A stretch of 64,000 bases of DNA from Streptomyces puniciscabiei (GCF_006715785.1 NZ_VFNX01000004.1:124001-188000), one strand, 5' to 3'; counted from the first letter of the stretch, positions 51,643-60,240 are shown. Numbers and translations are program-made. The notes: generated by a model from the sequence alone, not told the origin.

Positions 51643-52536
51643 CTACAGGCTGTCGAGTGCACCGGTGCGGCGGATCGCCAGCAGGTACAGGACGATCACG
51701 AGGACCGGTACGGTGCCGAGCGCGGCGGCCATGGGCAGGTTGAGCTCGATGTTGGAGTACACCAGGTTGCCGATCAGCTGGGTCTTGCCGCCGACGATCT
51801 GCACGGTGATGTAGTCGCCGAGGCTGAGCGAGAAGGTGAACACCGAGCCGGCCGCGACCGAGGGCAGCACCATCGGCAGGACCACCGAGCGGAAGGTCCG
51901 CCCGGCCCGCGCCCCGAGGTCCGCCGAGGCGTCGAGAAGGGCTGCCGGGAGCTGTTCGAGGGCTGTGTGGATCGGCAGGATCATGTACGGCAGCCACAGG
52001 TAGGTCAGGGTGAGGACCGTGGCGGGCAGGCCGAAGCCGGGGCCGCTCAGCCCGAACGGCGCGAGCATCCAGTCGGCGAGCCCGCCCTGGGACAGGATGA
52101 GCCGCCAGGCGTACACCTTGACCAGGTAACTCGCCCACAGCGGCGTGAGGATCGCCACTACCAGGAGCGGGCGCCGGCGCGGCGTGGCCACGCGAGCGGT
52201 GTAGAAGGCGACGGGGAAGGCGATCACCGCGCACAGCACGGTCACCGCGAGCGCCACGCCCACGCTGCGCAGGATCACCTGACGGAAGACGGGCGTGGTC
52301 AGCAGCTCGTGGAAGTTGTCCGTCGACCAGACCTTCACCACCTGCGAGGTGAAGGAGTCCGTGGTCCAGAACGCGGAGACGAACAGGACCGCGAGCGAGC
52401 CGAGGTAGAGGACGGCGAGCCACAGCAGCGGCGCGGTGAGCAGCAGGGTCAGCCGCAGCCGGGGTCTGCGGTGCAGGGTTCCGGCGAGCCGCCGGACGGT
52501 TCCCCGGCCGGCGGCGGTCGTCGCGTCGGTCGTCAC
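51643..52536 (-). CDS. ABC transporter permease, PotB-like
   Basis: A 297-residue permease with an N-terminal cytoplasmic extension (about 30 residues) and six helices. The EAA loop is LLDASADLGARAGRTFRSVVLPMVLP. LAVLFVSAFW and PLWASYLVKVYAWRLIL are typical of PotB. GTG 52536 starts three bases after the binding-protein stop, so translation is coupled. It forms the membrane channel with the PotC-like partner. Confidence 0.92.
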   Translation of the reverse strand: MTTDATTAAGRGTVRRLAGTLHRRPRLRLTLLLTAPLLWLAVLYLGSLAVLFVSAFWTTDSFTSQVVKVWSTDNFHELLTTPVFRQVILRSVGVALAVTVLCAVIAFPVAFYTARVATPRRRPLLVVAILTPLWASYLVKVYAWRLILSQGGLADWMLAPFGLSGPGFGLPATVLTLTYLWLPYMILPIHTALEQLPAALLDASADLGARAGRTFRSVVLPMVLPSVAAGSVFTFSLSLGDYITVQIVGGKTQLIGNLVYSNIELNLPMAAALGTVPVLVIVLYLLAIRRTGALDSL

Positions 52537-52539
52537 GGC

Positions 52540-53736
52540 TCAGCCCTTGATCTCGGTCCAGGCCTGCACCCACTTGGCGTACGGCACGCACTTGACGTCC
52601 TTGCGGCCGTCCAGACACTGCTCGATGGGCGTGTTCCAGAAGGCGATCTTCTTCCAGTAGCTCTCGTCGGCCGCGTGGTAGACGGTGCAGAAGTTCTTGT
52701 CGCTGGTCTCGGCGCAGGCCTTGGAGTTGGCGGGTGCCTCGCCGAAGTACTCGGCCACCTGGGCGTTGACCTTGGGGGAGACGATCCAGTTCAGCCACCT
52801 GTAGGCGCAGTTGGGGTGCTTGGCCTTGCTGTAGACCATCCAGGTGTCGGACCAGCCGGTGGAACCCTCCTTGGGCACCAGTGCCTTGACCTTGGCGCCC
52901 TCGGAGGCGGCGAGGTTCGCGATGACCTGCCAGGTGGTGCCGACGACCGAGTCGCCGCTCTTGAAGGCGGAGACCTCCTTGAGGTAGTCGCTCCAGTACT
53001 CGCCGACGTTCTTGTTCTGCTCCTTGAGCAGGGCCACTGCCGCGTCGAACTGCTTCTGGTCGAGGGCGTAGGGGTCCTTGATCTGCAACTCGGGCTTGGT
53101 GGCCTTGAGGTAGAGGGCGGCGTCGGCGATGTAGATCGGCGAGTCGTAGGCGGTGACGTGACCCTTGTACCGGGAGGCGTCGTCGAAGACGGCGGACCAG
53201 GAGGTGGGCGCGGGCCTGACCTTCTCGGTGTTGTACATCAGCAGGTTGGCGCCCCGGCCGTGCGGGATGCCGTACATCTGCCCCTTCACCGAGTTCCAGG
53301 CGCCGTCCTTCAATCCGCTGAAGACGTCCTTGTAGTTGGGGACCAGGGCGGTGTTGACCGGGGCGGCGTCGCCGGCGGCGATCAGGCGCAGGGAGGCGTC
53401 GCCGGAGGCGGAGACGGCGTCGTACTCGCCGGTCTTCATCAGCTTGACCATCTCGTCCGAGCTGGCGGCGACCTTGGAGTGGACCTGGCAGCCCGTCTGC
53501 TTCTCGAAGTCGCCGACCCAGTTGACCTTGGGGTCGTTGGAGCCGTCCTCGACGTAGCCGGCCCAGGCGACCAGATTGACCTGGCCCTCCGTCTTGCCGA
53601 GCTTCGTCGGGGCCTTGAGGTCGGGCGGGTTGAGGCCGGCAGCGGACGAGCTGCCCGAGCCGGAGGAGTCACAGGCGGCGGCGAGCAGCAGCGCGGCGGC
53701 GCAGGCCGCGGTGCGCAGGGTACGGGTGAGGCGCAC
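52540..53736 (-). CDS. ABC transporter solute-binding lipoprotein, PotD-like
   Basis: About 398 residues. The N terminus (RTAACAAALLLAAACDSSGSG) is a lipoprotein signal with lipobox LAAAC. The mature protein has the PotD/PotF pattern: LVAWAGYVEDG, YDAVSASGDASLRLIAAG, GIPHGRGANLLMYN, YDSPIYIADAALYL and PKEGSTGWSDTWMVYSKAKHPNCAYRWLNWIVSP. The EGSTGW stretch suggests a polyamine-like or other cationic ligand. GTG 53736 has GGAGA at normal spacing; ATG 53748 in the same frame has none, so the later start is favoured. It is the second gene of the operon. Confidence 0.9.
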   Translation of the reverse strand: MRLTRTLRTAACAAALLLAAACDSSGSGSSSAAGLNPPDLKAPTKLGKTEGQVNLVAWAGYVEDGSNDPKVNWVGDFEKQTGCQVHSKVAASSDEMVKLMKTGEYDAVSASGDASLRLIAAGDAAPVNTALVPNYKDVFSGLKDGAWNSVKGQMYGIPHGRGANLLMYNTEKVRPAPTSWSAVFDDASRYKGHVTAYDSPIYIADAALYLKATKPELQIKDPYALDQKQFDAAVALLKEQNKNVGEYWSDYLKEVSAFKSGDSVVGTTWQVIANLAASEGAKVKALVPKEGSTGWSDTWMVYSKAKHPNCAYRWLNWIVSPKVNAQVAEYFGEAPANSKACAETSDKNFCTVYHAADESYWKKIAFWNTPIEQCLDGRKDVKCVPYAKWVQAWTEIKG

Positions 53737-53772
53737 GGCGTTCTCCATGGGGACGTAGAGACGGGGGAGAGG

Positions 53773-54804
53773 TCAGGAGGGCAGCCGGACGGCGTGCCGG
53801 CGGTGCCAGGTCAGGCGGACCCGGGTGCCGCGGTAGTCGGCGACGTCCTCGGAGGAGGTCTCAAGGTTCTGCTGCAGCGCGGTGAGCCGGCCGCCGCCGT
53901 CGAGGTCGACCAGGAAGCGGGTGGCGTCGCCGAGATAGACGACCTCGGCGACGGTTCCGGTCGCGGTGGCGTGCTCGGGCTCGTCCGCCTCGGCCGACTC
54001 CTTCAGGACGCGGATCTTCTCCGGGCGGATGTTGTAGGTGCCCGGGGTGCCGACGATCCGGTGGGCCGCCTCACCGTCGAGCAGGTTCGAGGTGCCGACG
54101 AAGGAGGCGACGAAGGGGGTCACCGGGCGCTCGTAGATCTCCGCCGGAGTGCCGACCTGGGCGATGCGGCCCTGGTCGAAGACGGCGATGCGGTCGCTCA
54201 TCGTCAGCGCCTCCTCCTGGTCGTGGGTGACGAAGACGAAGGTGATGCCGACCTCCCGCTGGATCGCCTTCAGCTCGACCTGCATCTGCTCGCGCAGCTT
54301 CAGGTCGAGGGCGCCGAGCGGCTCGTCCAGCAGCAGCACCCGGGGCCGGCCGACCAGGGCGCGGGCGAGGGCGACGCGCTGGCGCTGCCCGCCGGAGAGC
54401 TGGGCGGGCCGCCGCTGGCCGTAGCCCTCCAGGCGGACCTCGGCGAGGGCCTTGCGGGCGCGGACGAGCCGTTCTGCCTTCGGCACCCTGCGGACCTTCA
54501 GGCCGTAGGCGACGTTCTGCTCGACCGTCATGTGCGGGAAGAGGGCGTAGTCCTGGAAGACCGTGTGCACGTCCCGCTCGAACGGGGCGAGGCCGGTGAC
54601 CTCCTGCCCGGCCAGCTCGATCCGGCCCTGGTCCGGTGTCTCGAACCCGGCGAGGAGCCGGAGGACCGTGGTCTTGCCGGACCCGGACGGGCCGAGCATC
54701 GAGAAGAACTCCCCGTCCCGGATCTCCAGGTCGACCCCGGCCACGGCGGTCGTCTCGCCGAACGACTTCCGCAGGTTCTGCAGCCGGATCGCAATTCCCT
54801 CCAT
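53773..54804 (-). CDS. ABC transporter ATPase, PotA-like
   Basis: A 343-residue ATPase. Walker A GPSGSGKTT, Q-loop FQDYALFPHM, signature LSGGQRQRVALARAL, Walker B LLLDEPLGALD, switch His VTHDQEEAL, and a C-terminal TOBE domain (VAEVVYLGDATRFLVDLDGG). ATG 54804 has AAAGG. It leads the importer operon ATPase, binding protein, permease, permease, divergent from a FadR-type regulator. The genomic order fits polyamine-class importers; the actual solute is not determined. Confidence 0.93.
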   Translation of the reverse strand: MEGIAIRLQNLRKSFGETTAVAGVDLEIRDGEFFSMLGPSGSGKTTVLRLLAGFETPDQGRIELAGQEVTGLAPFERDVHTVFQDYALFPHMTVEQNVAYGLKVRRVPKAERLVRARKALAEVRLEGYGQRRPAQLSGGQRQRVALARALVGRPRVLLLDEPLGALDLKLREQMQVELKAIQREVGITFVFVTHDQEEALTMSDRIAVFDQGRIAQVGTPAEIYERPVTPFVASFVGTSNLLDGEAAHRIVGTPGTYNIRPEKIRVLKESAEADEPEHATATGTVAEVVYLGDATRFLVDLDGGGRLTALQQNLETSSEDVADYRGTRVRLTWHRRHAVRLPS

Positions 54805-54874
54805 ACGGGAACCTTTCTGCCGCGCTGTACGTTGAGCCGCTTGACCGCAAACATATGAAGTCATAGTTCTAACC

Positions 54875-54901
54875 TCAAGATCCCCTTGGGGTAAAGCTTG
54901 A
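54875..54901. promoter_or_regulatory. Compound inverted repeat between the ABC operon and FadR gene
   Basis: Nested symmetry: TCAAG (54875-54879) with CTTGA (54897-54901) outside, and CCCC-TT-GGGG (54882-54891) inside, in a locally AT-rich 100-base gap. It abuts the regulator start, so it is a good candidate FadR/GntR operator for both directions. Confidence 0.65.
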
Positions 54902-54905
54902 GTCA

Positions 54906-55664
54906 ATGCACGAGGTGGTGGCCGTGAGGCAGTACGAGCTCGAGGGCGGCGCCCGCAGGGCCGTCTTCAGCCCGGTGGACAACCGGGCCCGCGTGGACGC
55001 GGTCGTCCGCCGCATCGGCGACGCCATCGAGCTGGGTCTCCTGGCCGAAGGGGAGCAGCTGCCCGGCGAGACCGAGCTCGCCGGACAGCTCGGTGTCTCC
55101 ACGGTGACCTTGCGGGAGGCGCTCATGGCCCTGCGGCAACAGGGCCTGGTCACCACCCGCCGGGGCCGCGGCGGCGGCAGCTTCGTCTCCCTCCCCGACG
55201 TCCCCGCCGACGACCGGCTCAAGGCCCGGCTGCGCGGCTGGAGCACCGAGGAACTGCGCGACCTCGGCGACCACTGGGCTGCCCTGTCCGGCGCCGCCGC
55301 CCGGCTCGCCGCCCAGCGCACGGAGCCCGAGGATCTGCACCAACTCCGCCGGACCGCCGAGGAGTTGCCCCGGGCCGAGGACGCGGCGGCACGCAGCAGA
55401 CTGTACGGCCGCTTCCATGTCGAACTCGCGGCGGCCGCCCAGTCCGCCCGCCTCACCCGCGAACAGGTCGCCCTGCAGGGCGAGATCGGCGCTCTGCTGT
55501 GCCTGGTCCTGGCCGACGACGCGTGTCGTGAAGAAGTTGCGTACCGTCATCGCGCCGTGATCTCCGCCGTGCAGGATGGGGCCCACGAAACGGCCGGCAC
55601 GCTGGCCGAGCGGTGCGTCAGGGAGTCGACGGCGCGGCTCGTCGCCGTACGCCTCACCCTCTGA
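54906..55664 (+). CDS. GntR/FadR family transcriptional regulator
   Basis: A 252-residue regulator with a winged HTH (about residues 30-100: VVRRIGDAIELGLLAEGEQLP, LGVSTVTLREALMALRQQGLVTTRRGRGGGSFV) and a C-terminal all-helical FCD domain (RFHVELAAAAQSARL, and YRHRAVISAVQDG with metal-site His). ATG 54906 is listed; GTG 54924 has the better ribosome site (GAGGTGG). It is divergent from the ABC importer and shares a nested inverted repeat with it. Ligand probably the imported solute or a product of it. The Cache-domain gene follows after 37 bases. Confidence 0.9.
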   Translation: MHEVVAVRQYELEGGARRAVFSPVDNRARVDAVVRRIGDAIELGLLAEGEQLPGETELAGQLGVSTVTLREALMALRQQGLVTTRRGRGGGSFVSLPDVPADDRLKARLRGWSTEELRDLGDHWAALSGAAARLAAQRTEPEDLHQLRRTAEELPRAEDAAARSRLYGRFHVELAAAAQSARLTREQVALQGEIGALLCLVLADDACREEVAYRHRAVISAVQDGAHETAGTLAERCVRESTARLVAVRLTL

Positions 55665-55701
55665 CCGCACCGCGTCAGGTTCCCGTCCGCTGGAGGACAC
55701 C

Positions 55702-56463
55702 ATGGGCCGGAGCCCCGGGCTCGCCACCCTCGAGGTGGAAGCGGAGGCGTGGGTGGCCGCACAGGTCGGCGGCGCGCTGGAGGCCGTCTTCGAGACGGTC
55801 GCCGCCACGCGCGCGGAAACCGAGGCCCTGCTCGGCCGGGTGGTCGCCGAGGGCCGTCGCCCCGCCAGCGCCGACCTCGCCGCCCTGCGCCCCGGACTGC
55901 ATGTGCACCTGACCCGCGAGGAACTCGTCTCCGGCGTCGGCTTCGTCGCGGCCCCCGGTCTGCTGACCGACGTTCCCGCCTGGCTGGAGTGGTGGCAGTC
56001 CGGCGCCGACGGCGACGTACGCCCGCTCCTCCTCGACCTCGACCCCGGCCAGTCGGCGTACTCCGACTACACGCACTGGGACTGGTTCGCGCTGCCCCGC
56101 GACACCGGGCGACGGGCGGTGGCCGGACCGTACGTCGACTACCTCTGCTCCGACGAGTACAGCCTCACCCTCTCCGAACCCGTCCGGATCGAGGGCCGCT
56201 TCGCCGGGGTGGCCGCCGCCGACGTCTATCTGCGCCACTTCGAGACGGCCGTCCTCCCCCTGCTGCGGCGCCTGCCCCGCCCCGCCCGTCTGGTGAACGC
56301 CCGGGGCCGGGTCGCCGCCTCCGCCGACCCCGCCCACCTGGCCGGCTCCCTCACCAAGGGCCCGGACTTCGGCGAACTGCTCAGCGCGGCGCGGCCCGGC
56401 GCGTACGACGGCATGCGCCTGGTGCCGTGCCGGGGCGTGCCCCTGGTGCTGGTGCTCGCCTGA
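55702..56463 (+). CDS. Soluble Cache-domain protein linked to the importer regulator
   Basis: A 253-residue protein with GGAGG before ATG 55702. The middle and end read as a Cache/PAS-like ligand-binding domain: DLDPGQSAYSDYTHWDWFALPRDTG, AGPYVDYLCSDEYSLTLSEPV and GRFAGVAAADVYLRHFETAVLPLL. No signal peptide or membrane helix is present, although such domains usually sit outside the membrane. A helical N-terminal part (about 1-70) precedes it. As the second gene behind a FadR regulator of an ABC importer, it may bind the same solute inside the cell. This role is inference. Confidence 0.75.
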   Translation: MGRSPGLATLEVEAEAWVAAQVGGALEAVFETVAATRAETEALLGRVVAEGRRPASADLAALRPGLHVHLTREELVSGVGFVAAPGLLTDVPAWLEWWQSGADGDVRPLLLDLDPGQSAYSDYTHWDWFALPRDTGRRAVAGPYVDYLCSDEYSLTLSEPVRIEGRFAGVAAADVYLRHFETAVLPLLRRLPRPARLVNARGRVAASADPAHLAGSLTKGPDFGELLSAARPGAYDGMRLVPCRGVPLVLVLA

Positions 56464-56483
56464 ACCCGAGGAGGCGGTGCGGC

Positions 56484-57092
56484 TCAGCCCTGGGTGTCCT
56501 TCCGGTACGGCACCCGGGCCAGTTCGTGGACTTCGCCGACCGTGCCCCACTCGTTCCCGCCCAGCCTGGACAGCGGCCGCAGCCGCCCGATGTCGGGCCG
56601 GCCGTCCACCAGTACGTCCTCGTGGACGGCGGCGTGCACGACCCGGCCGAACACCACCGTCGAATCGCCGAGGCGCAGCGTCGAGTGCAGCGTGCATTCG
56701 AGCGCGACCGGAGACGCGGCCACCCGCGGCGGCCGCACGCGCAGCGACGGCTCCCGCTCGATGCCCACGGCGTCGAACTCCCCACGGTCAGGCGGAAAGT
56801 CGGTCGCGGTCGCGTTGATCTGGGCGAACAGCGGCTCGGGGGCGAAGTTGACGACGAACTCGCCGGTGTCCTCGACATTGCGCAGCGAGTCCTTGCGGCC
56901 CACCGAGGTGAACTGCACGACCGGCGGATCCGTGCAGGCCACGGTGAAGAACGAGTGCGGGGCCAGGTTCGCCGCCCCGCCGTCGGGTGCGAGGGTCGAG
57001 ACCCAGGCGATCGGCCGGGGTACGACCACGGCGGTGAGCAGACGGTAGAACGCCCTGGCCGGCATGGACGCGGGTGAGTAGTCGATGCGCAT
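56484..57092 (-). CDS. Flavin reductase-like FMN-binding protein
   Basis: A 202-residue flavin-reductase/FMN-binding split-barrel protein. VVVPRPIAWVSTLAPDGGAANLAPHSFFT (about residues 23-51) and GRKDSLRNVEDTGEFVVNFAPE are the family signatures. The central LAPHSFF stretch contacts FMN. It likely reduces or stores flavin for a partner oxygenase. ATG 57092 has no strong ribosome site. It converges with the Cache gene, with 20 bases between stops. Confidence 0.9.
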   Translation of the reverse strand: MRIDYSPASMPARAFYRLLTAVVVPRPIAWVSTLAPDGGAANLAPHSFFTVACTDPPVVQFTSVGRKDSLRNVEDTGEFVVNFAPEPLFAQINATATDFPPDRGEFDAVGIEREPSLRVRPPRVAASPVALECTLHSTLRLGDSTVVFGRVVHAAVHEDVLVDGRPDIGRLRPLSRLGGNEWGTVGEVHELARVPYRKDTQG

Positions 57093-57266
57093 GACAGCAC
57101 GCTAGGCGGTACCGCCGAGGGCCGCGCCACCCGCCCCACCCGTTGATCATCGACGGTCCGTCGCCCTACGCTGCGGGCACAGCCGTACCGGGAGCCGATA
57201 ACCATCAGCCAGTACCTGACCCCTCGTGCACGCGCCGCGCTCGCCGTCGGCCGGGGGCTCGGCACC

Positions 57267-58142
57267 GTGCCGGCGCCGGGGCTCGTCCTCGGCGGCATCC
57301 TCGGCCTGCAGGGCGGGGCCGCGCTGACGACCCGTCTCTACCCCGCCGTGGGACCGGCCGGCGTGGTGACCCTGCGGCTGGCCCTTGCCGCGGTCGCCCT
57401 CACCACGCTGTGGCGGCCCCGGATCCGCGGCGGCCGGGCCGGCCTCGGCACCGCGGCCGCCGCCGGAACCCTGCTCGCCGCGCACCACCTCGCCTACTAC
57501 GAGGCGGTCGCCCGGCTGCCCCTGGGCGCCGCCACCACCCTGGAGTTCCTCGGCCCCTTCGCCATCGCCCTGTGCGGCTCCCGCCGCGCCCCCGACCTGC
57601 TGTGGGCGGGCCTCGCCGCCACCGGCGTCCTCCTGCTGAGCCGCGCCGGTACCACCCTGGACGCGACCGGCATCACCTGCGCCACCGTCGCCGGATGCTG
57701 CTGGGCCGGATACATCCTGGTCGGCAAGCGGCTGGCCGGAAGCGCCCCCGACGGCCGCGGCCTCGCGCTGGCCGTGACCTGGGGAGCGCTGCTCAGCCTT
57801 CCGTACGGCATCGCGCAGGCGGGCAGCCGCCTCCTGGACCCGAGCACCCTCGCCGTGGCCGCCGCGGTCGCCGTGCTCTCCAGCGTCCTGCCCTACACCC
57901 TCCAGCTGGAGGCGCTGCGCCGCCTGACTCCGCGCGTCTTCGGGGTACTGACCAGCCTGGAACCGGCGATCGGCGCGCTGATCGGGCTGCTGTTCCTGGG
58001 ACAGCACCTCGCGGTGGCCCAGTGGGCGGGGGTCGCGGCAGTGGCGCTGGCTTCGGTGGGGGCGACGCGTACGGAGGAGTCGCCGGGCGGGGTGGGCGGG
58101 GCGCCGGCCGTCGATGGTCCCACCCGGGCCGCTGGGGACTGA
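57267..58142 (+). CDS. EamA family (DMT) transporter
   Basis: About 291 residues with ten helices in two EamA repeats. Repeat 1 begins LVLGGILGLQGGAALTTRLYPAVGPAGVVTLRL, and the RhtA-like arrangement LGAATTLEFLGPFAIALCGS / LTPRVFGVLTSLEPAIGALIGLLFLGQHLAVAQWAGVAAV is clear. Related proteins export amino acids or homoserine lactones. GTG 57267 is the first usable start in frame; the protein-like sequence extends upstream (ISQYLTPRARAALAVGRGLG), so the true start may be a rarer codon near 57204. The last 20 residues are Gly/Pro-rich. Confidence 0.85.
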   Translation: MPAPGLVLGGILGLQGGAALTTRLYPAVGPAGVVTLRLALAAVALTTLWRPRIRGGRAGLGTAAAAGTLLAAHHLAYYEAVARLPLGAATTLEFLGPFAIALCGSRRAPDLLWAGLAATGVLLLSRAGTTLDATGITCATVAGCCWAGYILVGKRLAGSAPDGRGLALAVTWGALLSLPYGIAQAGSRLLDPSTLAVAAAVAVLSSVLPYTLQLEALRRLTPRVFGVLTSLEPAIGALIGLLFLGQHLAVAQWAGVAAVALASVGATRTEESPGGVGGAPAVDGPTRAAGD

Positions 58143-58520
58143 GGGGCGAGGCTCCCGTGCGGACCGGGAAGGCCGCGCGGCCACTCCGCGTGCGTACCGT
58201 GCTGCGCACGAGCGCGTCGCGCGGCGGTGTTGGCCGCGGTCTGCCTGCCAAGTTCCGGGGTGGATCGGCCTCGACGGGCCGCGGGGTGGTGCCGTTGGCC
58301 CTGACAACCCACAGGCCACTGCCCACGGACGGGGGGTGCGTGCCGCCCGCCCGGTCACCTCGTCGCCGCCGCCGTCACCTGGCGCTGCGCGCCCTGCCGC
58401 TCAGCCACACCACCGTGCTCGCCCCGGCGGCCAGTACGGTCTTCGCCCGCTGAACCGGCTCGGCCGGCGCCGCGCACGGGGCGGCGCCGGGCCGGGGCGA
58501 CCGGAGCGGGCCGGCGCCGG
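58143..58520. other. 378-base gene-free stretch
   Basis: Very GC-rich DNA between the EamA gene and the azoreductase stop. No ORF has protein-like composition, no strong inverted repeat and no promoter motif was found. A short plus-strand frame ending at 58453 (LPLSHTTVLAPAASTVFAR) could be the tail of a decayed gene, but this is weak. Confidence 0.5.
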
Positions 58521-59171
58521 TCAGGCCGCGAGGCGCTCCGCGAGTTGCTTGGCCTTCGTGGCGGCCTCCTCCAGGGCGCGCTCGCGGGAGGCCTCGTACA
58601 GCGGGATCAGCTCGGCCATCGCCGGGTTCTGCGGGGCCAGCGTGAGCTCCGGGACGATGAAATCGACGTCCAGGCCGAGGGCGTCGGCGAGCACGGCCCT
58701 GAGGTAGTTCTGCACGTACTCGTATCCCTCGCGCGGGGTGCCCGGCCCGTACGCGCCGCCCCGGCTGGCGACGACCGTCACCGGGGTGCCCTTCGCGGAC
58801 TGGGTCTCGCCGGCCGTGCGGCCGATGAGGATCACGTTGTCCAGCCAGGCCTTGAGGGTCGAGGGAATCGAGAAGTTGTACATCGGGGCGCCGATCAGCA
58901 CCGCGTCGGCCTGCTCCAGCTCCTCGATCAGCCGGACCCGCTCGGCGAAGGCGGCGGCCTGCTCCCGCGTGTGCGAGGACGGGTCGGCGAAGCCGGCGGT
59001 GTGCGCGGCGGCGGTGATGTGCGGGACGGGCTGCGCCGCGAGGTCGCGGTGGACGACCGTGCCGTCGGGGTGCTGCTCCTGCCAGTGCGCGCGGAACGCC
59101 TCCGTCACGGCGCGCGAGGCCGAGGCCTCGGACGGGAACACGGACGAGTCGATGTGCAGCAAGGTGGCCAT
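58521..59171 (-). CDS. azoR: FMN-dependent NADH azoreductase / quinone reductase
   Basis: A 216-residue flavodoxin-fold enzyme of the AzoR family. MATLLHIDSSVFPSEASASR binds FMN phosphate, GAPMYNFSIPSTLKAWLDNVILIGRTA is the family core, ASRGGAYG the other FMN contact. It performs obligate two-electron reduction of quinones and azo compounds, protecting from thiol-reactive electrophiles. ATG 59171 has GGAG. It is divergent from an HxlR regulator and a 15-base palindrome lies between, 75 bases before this start. This is the same logic as YodB-controlled azoreductases of Bacillus. Confidence 0.92.
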   Translation of the reverse strand: MATLLHIDSSVFPSEASASRAVTEAFRAHWQEQHPDGTVVHRDLAAQPVPHITAAAHTAGFADPSSHTREQAAAFAERVRLIEELEQADAVLIGAPMYNFSIPSTLKAWLDNVILIGRTAGETQSAKGTPVTVVASRGGAYGPGTPREGYEYVQNYLRAVLADALGLDVDFIVPELTLAPQNPAMAELIPLYEASRERALEEAATKAKQLAERLAA

Positions 59172-59245
59172 GATGACTCCAGAAGGAAGGCAAAAGGGAC
59201 ATGGGTGTCCCTGAAACTCAGCGCTGGCTGAGTTTTCGTACAGAA

Positions 59246-59260
59246 CTATGTTTAACATAG
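59246..59260. promoter_or_regulatory. HxlR operator palindrome
   Basis: CTATGTT-T-AACATAG, perfect 7-bp arms about one base, in an AT-rich gap of otherwise GC-rich DNA. It sits between the divergent azoreductase and HxlR genes and is the likely binding site of the HxlR protein. Confidence 0.8.
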
Positions 59261-59307
59261 GGGCTTATTTTTGTTAGTCCCCTACCTCGGGGCAGTATCC
59301 TGATCGC

Positions 59308-59700
59308 ATGGCAGCGGACGTGACCCATGACAGCGCGGCGTGCAAGCGGGTGGACGACGGCATCACGCGTGTCTTCCAGCTGCTCGGAAAGCGCTGGAGC
59401 GGCCCGATCGTGGCGGTGCTGGTGGAACAGCCCGCACACTTCGCGGACCTGCGCCGGGCCGTCCCCGGCATCAGCGAGCGCATGCTGTCCGACCGGCTCG
59501 CGGAACTCGGCGCGGCCGGACTGGTGCTCCGCGAGGTCGACGAGGGTCCGCCGCTGCGCGTGTCCTATCGGCTGACCGAGGCGGGGGCCGCCCTGGAGCC
59601 GGCGCTCCGGGAGCTGGCCGAATGGGCCAAGGCCCATCTGCCGGACGCGCCGCCGTGCCCCGGTGCGGAGCGCGAGCGGGCGGCCGGATCGCCGGCGTAG
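59308..59700 (+). CDS. HxlR family redox/quinone-responsive regulator
   Basis: A 130-residue winged-helix protein. DSAACKRVDDGITRVFQLLGKRWSGPIVAVL is the HxlR signature, with Cys12 at the position that YodB/HypR-type proteins use to sense quinones or disulfide stress. HFADLRRAVPGISERMLSDRLAELGAAGLV is the HTH. ATG 59308 is used; no strong ribosome site is seen. It is divergent from the azoreductase, whose expression it likely represses until its Cys is modified. The C-terminal tail is short and polar. Confidence 0.92.
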   Translation: MAADVTHDSAACKRVDDGITRVFQLLGKRWSGPIVAVLVEQPAHFADLRRAVPGISERMLSDRLAELGAAGLVLREVDEGPPLRVSYRLTEAGAALEPALRELAEWAKAHLPDAPPCPGAERERAAGSPA

Positions 59701-59709
59701 ACCCGGCCC

Positions 59710-60183
59710 ATGGACATCACCGTGCAGTGGGTGCGGACCTTCTGGACCAAGCGGTCACGCGGCGGTACCGCCGCTGCCCGGCGGAACGGGGTGCCCGTGG
59801 GATTCCCGTTGCCCGAGGTGCCGTTGGACCGCGCGCACCTCGTGCGAGTGACCGAGCGGAAGGACTTCACGCCGGAGGAGAGCCGGATGGACCTCAATGG
59901 CATCCCCATGAGCCTGCGGGAACGCGACGGCACCCTCCGGGTGTTCGCCCACTGCGGGCCGCTGTCCGGTCTGCCGCCCCGGCCCCGCCGGCCTCCGGCG
60001 GTGCGGCTGCGGCCGGGCCAGTGGGTCCGCTGGCAGCTCAACCACCGCTACAGCAGCGCTGCCGGGACGGCCGACTGGTCGTACTGGCTCGACACCTTCA
60101 ACGTCGCCTACGGCCCGGTCGGTCATGAGGTGTTCCTCGGGGAACCGACCGTGCTCGTCGACGAGTGCGGGCCGGTGCGCTAG
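59710..60183 (+). CDS. Hypothetical protein, co-directional with the HxlR gene
   Basis: A 157-residue soluble protein starting nine bases after the HxlR stop, so it may be co-transcribed. I do not recognise the family. Features: a Trp/Arg-rich N terminus (TVQWVRTFWTKRSRGG), a central stretch DFTPEESRMDLNGIPMSLRERDGTLRVFAHCGP, and an aromatic C-terminal half QWVRWQLNHRYSSAAGTADWSYWLDTFNVAYG that looks like a beta-sheet fold. No signal peptide. Composition is normal for the genome. Confidence 0.7.
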   Translation: MDITVQWVRTFWTKRSRGGTAAARRNGVPVGFPLPEVPLDRAHLVRVTERKDFTPEESRMDLNGIPMSLRERDGTLRVFAHCGPLSGLPPRPRRPPAVRLRPGQWVRWQLNHRYSSAAGTADWSYWLDTFNVAYGPVGHEVFLGEPTVLVDECGPVR

Positions 60184-60240
60184 CCCGCCGGCGACCGCGA
60201 GAGGGTCAGGGCCCCGGTCCATCACGCGACACCGGAGGGT

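Noticed and set aside
50476..54858. 1460-codon plus-strand open frame opposite the ABC transporter operon
   Set aside because: Composition is His/Gln/Asp/Gly shadow sequence with no family motifs, and four well-supported genes lie on the other strand.
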